From Gimesia alba (GTDB taxonomy: Bacteria > Planctomycetota > Planctomycetia > Planctomycetales > Planctomycetaceae): 64,000 nucleotides of DNA. Position 1 is the first letter of the stretch. The number at the start of each line of letters is the position of its first letter. Below the pieces are notes generated by a model that ran no database searches, was not told the DNA's origin, and saw only the letters and a list, made by a program, of their open reading frames with translations. The stretch spans positions 62,001-126,000 of the forward strand of contig NZ_CP036269.1 in NCBI RefSeq assembly GCF_007744675.1. Reading direction: 5' to 3'. Both the position numbers and the translations under genes were made by a program. Positions 56,718 to 64,000 of this stretch are shown here, piece after piece.

Positions 56718-57239
56718 TTAGAGTGCCAGTTGCTGACGGATCTGGGAGACGATTTCCGGAGGGGTCAACAGGGAGGCCTCGATTTTTAGTTGCGCATATT
56801 TTTCATAGAGCGGGAATCGGCTGTGGTACAAGTCTGAGAGGCTTGTACCCGGCTCAATCAGAACGCCCCGCTCAAAGGCGTCTGAAAAGCGTTGCTCCAG
56901 CACATCCGGGGAGACATCCAGCCAGACTATCGTACCAAGAGAGCTGAGATGTTGCATGGCTTGAGGACTATAACAGACACTTCCTCCGGTAGAAATTACG
57001 GATCCTGCTGATTGAATCGATTGAACGTACGACGACTCAATCGTGCGGAACCCTTCTGCGGTATGTTCGGCAATGATCTCTGCGAGCCGTTTCGACTCGC
57101 CAGCTTCTATTAATGCATCAGTGTCGAGGAAGGGAAGACCTGTCTGTTCAGACAGTAGTCTCCCGACAGTCGATTTTCCGGAGCCGGGCATGCCGATCAG
57201 GACGACGCCTTGTCGGCTAGGGTGATTCTCAGATGCCAT
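56718..57239 (-). CDS. aroK: Shikimate kinase
   Basis: This 173-residue P-loop kinase has Walker A GMPGSGKST at 16-24, DTD in FLDTDALIE (shikimate binding), an Arg in EGFRTIESSYV and STGGSVCYSP in place of the usual STGGG. It phosphorylates shikimate in the aromatic amino acid pathway. ATG 57239 has GGGGAGA six bases upstream and is preferred to a start ten codons earlier. It is followed by DAHP synthase, so the two steps are likely co-transcribed. Confidence 0.88.
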   Translation of the reverse strand: MASENHPSRQGVVLIGMPGSGKSTVGRLLSEQTGLPFLDTDALIEAGESKRLAEIIAEHTAEGFRTIESSYVQSIQSAGSVISTGGSVCYSPQAMQHLSSLGTIVWLDVSPDVLEQRFSDAFERGVLIEPGTSLSDLYHSRFPLYEKYAQLKIEASLLTPPEIVSQIRQQLAL

Positions 57240-57635
57240 GATCAGTCTCCCCACAGGCCAGGGGAGCACCCGGGGGGAAGGGGCTCAGCAGGTCTTGAGA
57301 ATAGTTGAGTCGCAAAAACATAAAAGTTGTATCTGTTTATTTGACAATAGCTTGCGCTAAATGTTCAGTCTTGTTTCAAAAAATCAACAAAAATTTGGAG
57401 AAAAGGAAAACAAATATTATCGCAAATCAGTTCTAATAGGAACGATGTGAGATTTCTGCTGAAATTAAATTGTTGTTTTCTGATTGAGACCAACACAAGT
57501 GTTGAATTGGCGTTTGTGGAAATTTCACAGGAATTTGACTCGTCAAAAAATCTTAACAGTTCTGTTAGGATATCGTCGTTATGGTTCTTTAACGATGATC
57601 TGAGTTTTCTAAAGCTTGAAGAATCGAAATCAATC
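57240..57635. other. AT-rich divergent region upstream of the ECF sigma gene
   Basis: This is about 400 bases of low GC content between shikimate kinase and the sigma factor. A frame here is continuous with the sigma gene from a GTG at 57447, but its composition looks non-coding. TTGACA occurs at 57341-57346 without a good -10 partner. Confidence 0.4.
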
Positions 57636-58211
57636 GTGGATAAGCTATCACCGGCTCAATTTGCTGCGAGGATCCGATGCTGTGCCAATGATCTGCAGGA
57701 TCATGGCGTGGATCGATTGGGTTCTTTGTACGATTTGACGGCGACGCGCTTAGTGCGGTATGCGGTGACAGTGACAAAAAATACTCCCGATGCCGAAGAT
57801 GCGATTCAAGCGACAATGGTGCGGATGGCTATGAAACCCAAAATCCTGGCAACCGCACAACAACCCTGGGCCTATTTATTGCGAGTCACGCGAAACGAAG
57901 CCTTACGAATTCTGCAGAAGCGAAAACCATTACAGATTTTTGCGCAGTGCAGACAGCTCTGGTCACGTGATTCCGAAGTTGTAGAAGAGAATGATCAGGC
58001 TCAGGTCATCAGGAATGCATTGAAGCGTCTTCCCACGAATCAGTCTGAAGTCGTGGTCTTGAAAATCTGGGAAGATATGACGTTTGCGGAAATCGCAAGT
58101 GTGCTGGATGAATCGCCGAATACCGTGGCCAGTCGTTATCGTTATGCACTCCAAAAATTAGACAACTACCTGCGTCCTATGGCGCATGAGGATATTGATA
58201 TTAATGTTTGA
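57636..58211 (+). CDS. ECF-type sigma factor
   Basis: This 191-residue protein (from GTG 57636; 254 from GTG 57447) has region 2 (GVDRLGSLYDLTATRLVRYAVTVTKNTPDAEDAIQATMVRMAM, then QPWAYLLRVTRNEALRIL) and region 4 (ALKRLPTNQSEVVVLKIWEDMTFAEIASVLDESPNTVASRYRYALQKL). It is a small extracytoplasmic-function sigma factor. The start is uncertain because no strong ribosome site is seen. It overlaps the next gene by eight bases and heads the secretion genes, so it may control them. Confidence 0.85.
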   Translation: MDKLSPAQFAARIRCCANDLQDHGVDRLGSLYDLTATRLVRYAVTVTKNTPDAEDAIQATMVRMAMKPKILATAQQPWAYLLRVTRNEALRILQKRKPLQIFAQCRQLWSRDSEVVEENDQAQVIRNALKRLPTNQSEVVVLKIWEDMTFAEIASVLDESPNTVASRYRYALQKLDNYLRPMAHEDIDINV

Positions 58212-58653
58212 ATTTGAAGATCACAATTTTCTGGAAGAGCAGTTACTGAAGGCGGCTGCTGATCCTGGCGTTCCCTTGCGGGGTGGTCATCGTCAGCAAG
58301 TGCTGGATGCCGCGCGGCAGGCGCGGTCTCGCAAAGTATGCCGCCGCAGTCTGGTTGTCCTCGGCACGGTTTTACTGACAGCCGGGACGTTCTTTCTCAC
58401 GCGGGATTCAAAGCAGGCACCCACAGTGGCTGCTGATACGACTCCAGGCTGGTCCAAAACCATTTATGTGAAGAGCAGTGAGGTTTTAGGAATTTCGACA
58501 GCCGCCAGGCGGCCCGAGGTAATCAAGACCGATTGGAATTCCGTGCAGGCGACTCTGAAGCAATCTGGTGAATGGGGGCTCGTTGATGCCGTTGTTCGAT
58601 TTCGGAATGAGCGTGCGGGTACAATCGAGCAGATCTTTCATCGAGGCGATTGA
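58204..58653 (+). CDS. Single-pass membrane protein, possible anti-sigma factor
   Basis: This 149-residue protein has a cytosolic N-terminus (about 1-48, acidic then basic), one membrane helix (LVVLGTVLLTAGTFFLT) and a short outer domain. Its start overlaps the sigma stop (ATGTTTGA), and its stop shares a base with the next start (TGATG), so three genes are coupled. Position and topology suggest an anti-sigma factor, but there is no HxxxCxxC zinc motif. It could instead be a secretion component. Confidence 0.6.
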   Translation: MFEFEDHNFLEEQLLKAAADPGVPLRGGHRQQVLDAARQARSRKVCRRSLVVLGTVLLTAGTFFLTRDSKQAPTVAADTTPGWSKTIYVKSSEVLGISTAARRPEVIKTDWNSVQATLKQSGEWGLVDAVVRFRNERAGTIEQIFHRGD

Positions 58654-59870
58654 TGCAGGAGACATTGTCCCAACGGTTCCAGGAACAGTTGCCTGATAAA
58701 CCGGAGAATCACCCGGAATACGTCACTGAGTTGGTGGATTTCATCTTAACGCAGGCACAATCTGTCAATGCCAGCGATATTCATCTCCTGCCCACCGAAG
58801 ACCGGATGCGGATGGACTGGCGAATTGATGGCGTCTTGCATCATATCTCCGATTTTTCGCATGAGCTGGCTCCACGCATCACTTCGCGATTGAAAGTGAT
58901 CTCGCAATTATTAACGTATCGTACCGATGTACCTCAGGAAGGCCGTATTCGTCAACAGGGGGAGCAGGCTGTCGAAACACGGATCAGCACTTTCCCCACA
59001 CTCTACGGAGAAAAAGTGGTTGTGCGGTTGTTTGTCGGTTCAGGGCAGTACAAACATCTCGAGAGCCTGAATCTACCCGAGGAAATACTTGGTGAACTGA
59101 AGCGATTACTGACACAGACCGGAGGCGTGGTGTTGATGACGGGGCCCGCAGGCAGTGGGAAAACCACCACGATCTATGCCTGTCTGCGAGAGATCCTTCG
59201 GCAGTCAAAAGGGACGCGGAGTCTGGCTTCGCTGGAAGACCCGATCGAAGTCGTGGTTCCTACAGTCGCGCAATCACAGGTGAATCCGGCTGCCGGTTTT
59301 GATATGGCACTGGGGCTACGGTCGCTGCTGAGACAGGACCCGGAAGTAATTATGGTCGGCGAGATTCGGGATCGCGAAACGGCGGAAACTGTATTCCAGG
59401 CTTCGTTGTCCGGTCATCTGGTTGTGACGACCTTTCATGCGGGGAGTGCGACAGAAGCGGTGAGTCGTCTGTCTGATATGGGCATCGAGCCTTATTTGCT
59501 GCGTAGCGGGTTACTCGCGATTTTGAGCCAACGATTATTACGGCGTCTTTGTTCCTGTGCCACGTTCTCCAATGCAGAAGAAGAGCGGCTGGGACTGCCT
59601 GTCGAACAATGGAAAGTACCAGTGGGTTGTGCAGACTGTGGCCAGACCGGATACACGGGCCGCATTGTACTGACTGAAATGTTGCAGCCGAATCAGGTGG
59701 ATGTGGCAAATGCGATTTTGAATCAAGCCGACGCGAGTGCACTGCATCAACTGGCGATTCAATCGGGAATGCGAACACAATGGGATCGCGCATTGGAAGC
59801 GGTTAACAGAGGGAACACCAGTCCTGCAGAAGTACGCCGGGTTCTGGGAATGACGCGTCTGGAACAGTGA
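58653..59870 (+). CDS. GspE/PilB-type secretion ATPase
   Basis: This 405-residue ATPase has an Arg-rich N2 region (DIHLLPTEDRMRMDWRIDGVLH), Walker A GPAGSGKT at 164-171, the Asp box LASLEDPIEV, Walker B LRQDPEVIMVGEIRD, and a His box (VVTTFHAGSA). The zinc module has CxC (CSCATFS) then CxxC (VGCADCGQTGYTGR), closer together than in classical GspE. The N1 domain that docks to GspL is absent, as in many pseudopilin systems. It powers assembly of a pseudopilus or secretion platform with the GspF proteins downstream. Confidence 0.93.
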   Translation: MQETLSQRFQEQLPDKPENHPEYVTELVDFILTQAQSVNASDIHLLPTEDRMRMDWRIDGVLHHISDFSHELAPRITSRLKVISQLLTYRTDVPQEGRIRQQGEQAVETRISTFPTLYGEKVVVRLFVGSGQYKHLESLNLPEEILGELKRLLTQTGGVVLMTGPAGSGKTTTIYACLREILRQSKGTRSLASLEDPIEVVVPTVAQSQVNPAAGFDMALGLRSLLRQDPEVIMVGEIRDRETAETVFQASLSGHLVVTTFHAGSATEAVSRLSDMGIEPYLLRSGLLAILSQRLLRRLCSCATFSNAEEERLGLPVEQWKVPVGCADCGQTGYTGRIVLTEMLQPNQVDVANAILNQADASALHQLAIQSGMRTQWDRALEAVNRGNTSPAEVRRVLGMTRLEQ

Positions 59871-59949
59871 GAGACGTTCATTTCCTCAATTTAAAGGTGA
59901 GGACATCACATCAGAAAAAACGATCGATTCTGACTAAGAGAGTAGGCAC

Positions 59950-61038
59950 ATGAATTCAAGAGACGATTCAGAATCTAGCGCGACAAACGAAACCAGATTC
60001 GAACTGGATGAACTGATCGCTTTGAATGAAGAGATGATTTCTCTGGTTCAGGCGGGGATTCCGCTGGAACTTGGTTTGCGTGAAATGGGAAATGAGCTGC
60101 CGGATCGACTGGGTAAGATCAGTACCAGTTTGGCCGACAAAATGGAACGGGGCAGTTCTCTGGCGGAAGCGATGGAATCAGAAGGATCTCGGTTTCCCAA
60201 GGTGTATCGCGTGATCGTGGAAGCAGGCATTAAATCCGGAAAGTTAACGGTCGCTTTGGAAGAGATGTCAAACTATGCCTGGGAGCTGTTTCATCTACGA
60301 CGTCAGATCGGGATGGCGATGGTCTATCCGCTGATCGTCTTCAGCCTGGCTTATGGATTATTTCTGGTATTTTTATTTGAAATGCTTGCGCGGTTCAACG
60401 TTGCTTATGAGGTCTTTCGACTGGGTGAACCGGGACCCCTCCAGTTTTTAAATCAAATGGAATCAACGGTGATGTATTGGGGCCTGGTTCCGCCGCTGTT
60501 GTTGTTTGTCTTTGTCATATTATGGATGCGAACGGGGAGTTCCCAGTTATTGAATTTCAAAGGGACCAGCCGCCTGATCGGGTGGATCCCCGGTGTTCAG
60601 AAAATTGCCAACTACTATCGTTATGGCAATTTTTCAGAACTGATGTCTTTGCTGATTCAGCAGAACATTCCGTTTGCTGAATCGATTGTGCTGGCCGCGG
60701 AAGCAACCGGTGACGATGAGTTAGTGAAATCGGCAAACCTGATGGCAGAACGGCATTTAAGCTCTCGGTTTGAAACGGGTGACACTACAAAAATGTATGG
60801 CTGGCCTCCATTGCTGACCTGGTTATTGACGACAAAAAATCATCAAGGCGAGCTCAGTCTGGCTTTGAAAAATGCTGCCGATATGTATCGGAGAAAGGCG
60901 GCACACTATACACGTTGGTTCAGAGTGTTATTTCCGATCTTCACGGGAACCATTATCGGCGGGGGAACGGTTTTATGTTATTCTCTGGTATTATTTCTCC
61001 CATTCTCCGATATGCTTAAACAATTGGCGAATCCATAA
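59950..61038 (+). CDS. GspF/PilC-type platform protein, copy 1
   Basis: This 362-residue inner-membrane platform protein has cytosolic helical domains (LNEEMISLVQAGIPLELGLREMG, FSELMSLLIQQNIPFAESIVLAAEATGDD) and about three membrane helices, including LIVFSLAYGLFLVFLFEML and the C-terminal IFTGTIIGGGTVLCYSLVLFLPF. GAGAG precedes the ATG. The core matches T2SSF (PF00482) twice, but the N-terminal half diverges from the other two copies. Confidence 0.88.
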   Translation: MNSRDDSESSATNETRFELDELIALNEEMISLVQAGIPLELGLREMGNELPDRLGKISTSLADKMERGSSLAEAMESEGSRFPKVYRVIVEAGIKSGKLTVALEEMSNYAWELFHLRRQIGMAMVYPLIVFSLAYGLFLVFLFEMLARFNVAYEVFRLGEPGPLQFLNQMESTVMYWGLVPPLLLFVFVILWMRTGSSQLLNFKGTSRLIGWIPGVQKIANYYRYGNFSELMSLLIQQNIPFAESIVLAAEATGDDELVKSANLMAERHLSSRFETGDTTKMYGWPPLLTWLLTTKNHQGELSLALKNAADMYRRKAAHYTRWFRVLFPIFTGTIIGGGTVLCYSLVLFLPFSDMLKQLANP

Positions 61039-61121
61039 AGTTCTAAAACTAAGATGAGTGAGTTACTTTGATCGATGCAGAGTGATTAAAGCGATTGTAT
61101 GTTTTGCAGGGTTCAGTTCAG

Positions 61122-62354
61122 ATGATTTGGTATCGTTACCAGGGAATCAACTCAGAAGGGAAACATGTATCAGGCCGTATTCATGCGACTGACCGGGATG
61201 AAGTTGCAAGTATGCTGCAGGATCAGGGTGTGAAAATAGAACGGATCGAAGAAGAAGCGACGCTGGCGTTTGCAACGACTCAGGCGACGACGTCGGGCAA
61301 CTTAACAAAGCTGTCCTCACGTGACTTTGACGTGATTTCGGATCATCTGGCTGATTTAACGCGGGCCAGGTTGCCATTGTCGATGGGACTGGAAGCCGTC
61401 TCCCATGAAATTGAAAATGCACGACTTCGCTCAGCCGTTCAGGATCTGGCTTCACAGTTGGATGCGGGCAATGATCTGGAAACAGTCCTGGCCAATTCGA
61501 AAGCGCCTCGCGAACTTTGTGCGCTGGTTCATGCCGGGACCCAGTCGGGTAAAATGAGCGAGATTCTGGCAGACTATGTTGCCCATTCCAGACAGCTCTC
61601 CGAGATGAGGAGCCAGTTACTGATATCGCTCAGTTATCCATTAATTCTATTGGCATTCGCATCGCTGATGTTTTTGAGCATCATGCTCTGGATTATTCCT
61701 TCATTTGAATCGATTTATCTGGACTTTCAAATTGAGTTACCCTCCATTACTCTGAAACTGTTTGAGTGGTCCATTTTTTTGCGTACCCAATGGTGGTGGT
61801 ATCTGCCTGCCGGTTTACTGACCATCTCAGGCTGTCTGTGGTTTATGCAAACAGAGAAGGGTCAGGTCTGGACACAAAAATTGCTTTACCGTTTACCCTT
61901 AATCGGGGGACTCTTGAGCGGAATTACGGTCTCCCGGTTTTCGCATTTGTTGGCACTTCTGGTTGATCATGACGTTCCGTTTCTCGAAGCGTTGAAAATG
62001 ACCGGCGAGAGTTCGAGTAATTATCAAATTCGAGACGCCTGTCGGCAATTTTCCGAGTCGGTATCATCAGGCCAGGCAGAAATTGCTTCACTGAAATCGT
62101 TAAGGATATTTCCCGCTACTTTTTTGCAAACGCTGGCGAATCAGACTGGCAACACATCGCAAGCGGGGCCTAAATATTCGGTTGAGATACTCAATGCGCT
62201 ATCCGACATGTTGAACAGCCAAACCCGTGTCCGCATTACCTTCTTTGCGTCCGTGGTAGAACCACTCATCATCATCTTCTGTGGAATTCTCATGGGCTTT
62301 TTGTTTATCGCCATGCTGGCTCCTTTGATTCAACTGATGAACTGGATCGCTTGA
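61122..62354 (+). CDS. GspF/PilC-type platform protein, copy 2
   Basis: This 410-residue protein is the most canonical of the three. It starts MIWYRYQGINSEGKHVSGRIHA, as GspF does, then has two T2SSF domains (LADLTRARLPLSMGLEAVS and FSHLLALLVDHDVPFLEALKMTGESSSN) separated by membrane helices, ending FCGILMGFLFIAMLAPLIQLMNWI. The ATG at 61122 fits the family, and the upstream nine codons from 61095 are probably not used. It is in one operon with copies 1 and 3. Confidence 0.9.
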   Translation: MIWYRYQGINSEGKHVSGRIHATDRDEVASMLQDQGVKIERIEEEATLAFATTQATTSGNLTKLSSRDFDVISDHLADLTRARLPLSMGLEAVSHEIENARLRSAVQDLASQLDAGNDLETVLANSKAPRELCALVHAGTQSGKMSEILADYVAHSRQLSEMRSQLLISLSYPLILLAFASLMFLSIMLWIIPSFESIYLDFQIELPSITLKLFEWSIFLRTQWWWYLPAGLLTISGCLWFMQTEKGQVWTQKLLYRLPLIGGLLSGITVSRFSHLLALLVDHDVPFLEALKMTGESSSNYQIRDACRQFSESVSSGQAEIASLKSLRIFPATFLQTLANQTGNTSQAGPKYSVEILNALSDMLNSQTRVRITFFASVVEPLIIIFCGILMGFLFIAMLAPLIQLMNWIA

Positions 62355-62421
62355 CAATCAGTTTCAACGATCATTCTTGATACAGTCACTCAAAATTCAA
62401 CAAAATTAGAGATCGCGTTTT

Positions 62422-63528
62422 ATGGATTTGAAGTCCCATTTTCCTTCTTTTTTTGAGTTTGGAAGAAGCTCCTTCTCTCGGGGGCGCGGGATCTTTCCAC
62501 TTTTGGGGCGCGTCAGTTACTCACAACAGGTCGCCTTACTGCGAATTCTGGCGGTGGCTGCTGAGAAACAGCTATCATTAATTGATGTGCTGGAAACATT
62601 TGAGAAAGATATTCGCGGTCGTTGGCGGTACCAGGTTTTACGGCTGATTGATTTACTCAGAAGCGGCGTCCCGCTGGCAGACGCACTGGAGACGATTCCG
62701 AATGTCATTCCAGCGAATGCTTACTTCCTGGTGAAAGCAGGCGCAGAATCGGGAACGCTGCCTTCAGCGTTGGCGCTGGCGGCAGAAGTCTGTGCTGAAC
62801 AACGGAATGAGCGTGATATCTTACGTCCCGGTGTCTCGGTTTATCTCAGTGCCTTCCTGACGATTATGATGTGTATCGTCAGCTTTATCTGTTATTGGAT
62901 CGTTCCCAAACTAAAACACATTTTTTATGAATTCGACATGCCGTTGCCGGATTTAACCATGAATATTATTCAGACTTCAGACTGGTTTGTGGAATATTTT
63001 TATATCTATCCGGTGTTGGGTTTCATCATTTATCTGGCCTACTTGTTTTTAATCAGAATGGATTTTATCGAACGTCGAAGTCAGTGGAATTCTTTTCCGG
63101 GTATTTATCCGCGCGGGAGAGCTCCTGACGTCTTGCGGTTTTTACATGTCACGACAGAATCGGGCCGACCACTGATGGGGGCATTTGAAACGTTAACCCA
63201 CACCACAAAAAACCGGTTTCTGTCACAACGCTTTCATGCGATTCTGGAAGACATTCGCAAAGGCAATGACTGCTGGACCGCGCTGCACGATTATAGTCTT
63301 TTGACGCCGAGTGAAGTGCGGCTGTTACAGTCTGCGCAGCGGGCCGGCAATCTGAGTTGGGCGCTCAAAGCGATTGCAAAAAGCATTGAGCGACGCATCG
63401 ATTATCGGATGACATTAATTAGAGAATACCTCGAACCTGCAATGATTGTTTGCATCGGCTGTCTGGTGGGTGCCTTTGTGATTGGTCTGTTTTTACCCCT
63501 GGTGAATCTGATGCACTCTCTGGCTTAA
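62422..63528 (+). CDS. GspF/PilC-type platform protein, copy 3
   Basis: This 368-residue protein has two T2SSF domains (LRILAVAAEKQLSLIDVLETF, VLRFLHVTTESGRPLMGAFETL) and membrane helices at about 142-165, 188-212 and the C-terminus (MIVCIGCLVGAFVIGLFLPLVNLM). AGAGATC lies before the ATG. Three tandem GspF genes are unusual; they may form a hetero-oligomeric platform or serve different pseudopilins. Confidence 0.9.
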   Translation: MDLKSHFPSFFEFGRSSFSRGRGIFPLLGRVSYSQQVALLRILAVAAEKQLSLIDVLETFEKDIRGRWRYQVLRLIDLLRSGVPLADALETIPNVIPANAYFLVKAGAESGTLPSALALAAEVCAEQRNERDILRPGVSVYLSAFLTIMMCIVSFICYWIVPKLKHIFYEFDMPLPDLTMNIIQTSDWFVEYFYIYPVLGFIIYLAYLFLIRMDFIERRSQWNSFPGIYPRGRAPDVLRFLHVTTESGRPLMGAFETLTHTTKNRFLSQRFHAILEDIRKGNDCWTALHDYSLLTPSEVRLLQSAQRAGNLSWALKAIAKSIERRIDYRMTLIREYLEPAMIVCIGCLVGAFVIGLFLPLVNLMHSLA

Positions 63529-63550
63529 CGTTTGAGTATTGGTTGATATC

Positions 63551-64000
63551 GTGAGAAATAAAAATCAAATCAAAATGATCAGAACCTCATTCAAGGCCAT
63601 TGGTGCGCATGCACGTCGTGGATTCACGCTGGTGGAAATGATGGTTGCCGGCGTCTTGCTAATGACAGTAACGATGATCGTCGTTCCCGCCATTTACTGG
63701 GTACATCGTGAGCGCAGACAGACCGAGTACCGTCAGATCGCAATTGTCGAAGTCGAAAATATGATGGAACGGGTAGTCTCACTGCCGTTCAATGACATTA
63801 CTCAATCGAAGGTCGATAAATTTGTTCTCTCGGAAAGTGCATTGAGACAGTTGCCCCATGCCGATTTAAATATTGAAATCAGTGAGTCCGGCAATATGCC
63901 GCTCATGAAAAAAATTCAAGTCCAGTTAGGTTGGAGTGATCATCGCGGGATGAACGTGGTACCCGTTCGCTTGACTTCATGGGTCTGTCTCAAGGAAAAA
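63551..64000 (+). CDS. Pseudopilin-like protein with type IV prepilin signal, cut by window edge
   Basis: The open frame from GTG 63551 (or ATG 63575) starts with basic residues, then ARRGFTLVEMMVAGVLLMTV, a type III signal peptide: prepilin peptidase would cut before the Phe and methylate it, with Glu5 present. A soluble domain begins VHRERRQTEYRQIAIVEVENMMERV and runs off the window at 150 codons. It is probably a minor pseudopilin of the same system as the three GspF proteins; class GspI or GspJ cannot be told. Confidence 0.8.
   Translation, partial: MRNKNQIKMIRTSFKAIGAHARRGFTLVEMMVAGVLLMTVTMIVVPAIYWVHRERRQTEYRQIAIVEVENMMERVVSLPFNDITQSKVDKFVLSESALRQLPHADLNIEISESGNMPLMKKIQVQLGWSDHRGMNVVPVRLTSWVCLKEK

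Noticed and set aside
57447-57635. N-terminal extension of the ECF sigma factor
   Set aside because: The 63 codons read from an AT-rich stretch with Ser/Phe/Asn-rich, non-conserved sequence; the normal region 2 begins after the GTG at 57636. It remains possible if the longer start is used.

Overview
The window looks like a chromosome segment from a planctomycete, probably Gimesia or a close relative. I infer this from the gene families: a secreted sulfatase, a Tat-exported DUF1501 protein, very large secreted proteins with PQQ-type propellers, a ceramidase-like protein, BlaI/M56 pairs fused to long arrays of carboxypeptidase-regulatory-like domains, PadR regulators with membrane partners, and a pseudopilin secretion locus led by an ECF sigma factor. 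Base composition is moderate. I see no rRNA, tRNA, CRISPR array or transposase.

Layout. Positions 1-3050 hold the start of an exported protein (minus strand) and a coupled glycosyltransferase/methyltransferase pair. Positions 3100-12100 hold a DinB-like protein, small hypothetical genes, a non-coding stretch with palindromes and a strong minus-strand terminator, a sulfatase, a 1228-residue propeller/methyltransferase/malectin-like fusion, and the DUF1501 protein. Positions 12150-20220 hold a PadR regulator coupled to a large membrane protein, a second exported membrane-anchored protein, a small monooxygenase-like protein, and the first BlaI/M56 operon with its promoter and operators readable.

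Positions 20290-24360 carry an operon of a Ro60/TROVE-like protein with a von Willebrand A metal site, overlapping a gene that resembles the poorly characterised ARPP-2 family, followed by a small unknown gene. This is the best candidate in the window for a little-described system. Positions 24580-32720 are ordinary accessory genes (SUMF1-like, phosphoesterase, membrane protein plus XRE regulator, SGNH hydrolase, ceramidase-like, DinB, FAD monooxygenase).

Positions 32900-46190 concentrate envelope sensing and scaffold genes: a second BlaI/M56 operon, a second propeller/methyltransferase fusion, an exported esterase, a PadR/HAAS pair, and a giant protein ending in a thioredoxin domain. Positions 46320-55580 hold an AI-2E transporter, a methyltransferase, an orphan CDI-immunity-like gene interrupted by an amber codon, and a patch where yjbQ occurs as one intact copy plus separate 5' and 3' remnants flanking a 2.8-kb block. 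The window closes with DAHP synthase and shikimate kinase (early aromatic biosynthesis), then an ECF sigma factor, a small membrane protein, a GspE-type ATPase, three consecutive GspF-type proteins and a pseudopilin cut by the window edge.

A common theme is regulation by local one-component repressors (two BlaI, two PadR), each translationally coupled or directly adjacent to a membrane partner. For most of them a sigma-70-like promoter with inverted repeats in or next to it can be read from the sequence. All functions are inferred by reading; no database search was run.
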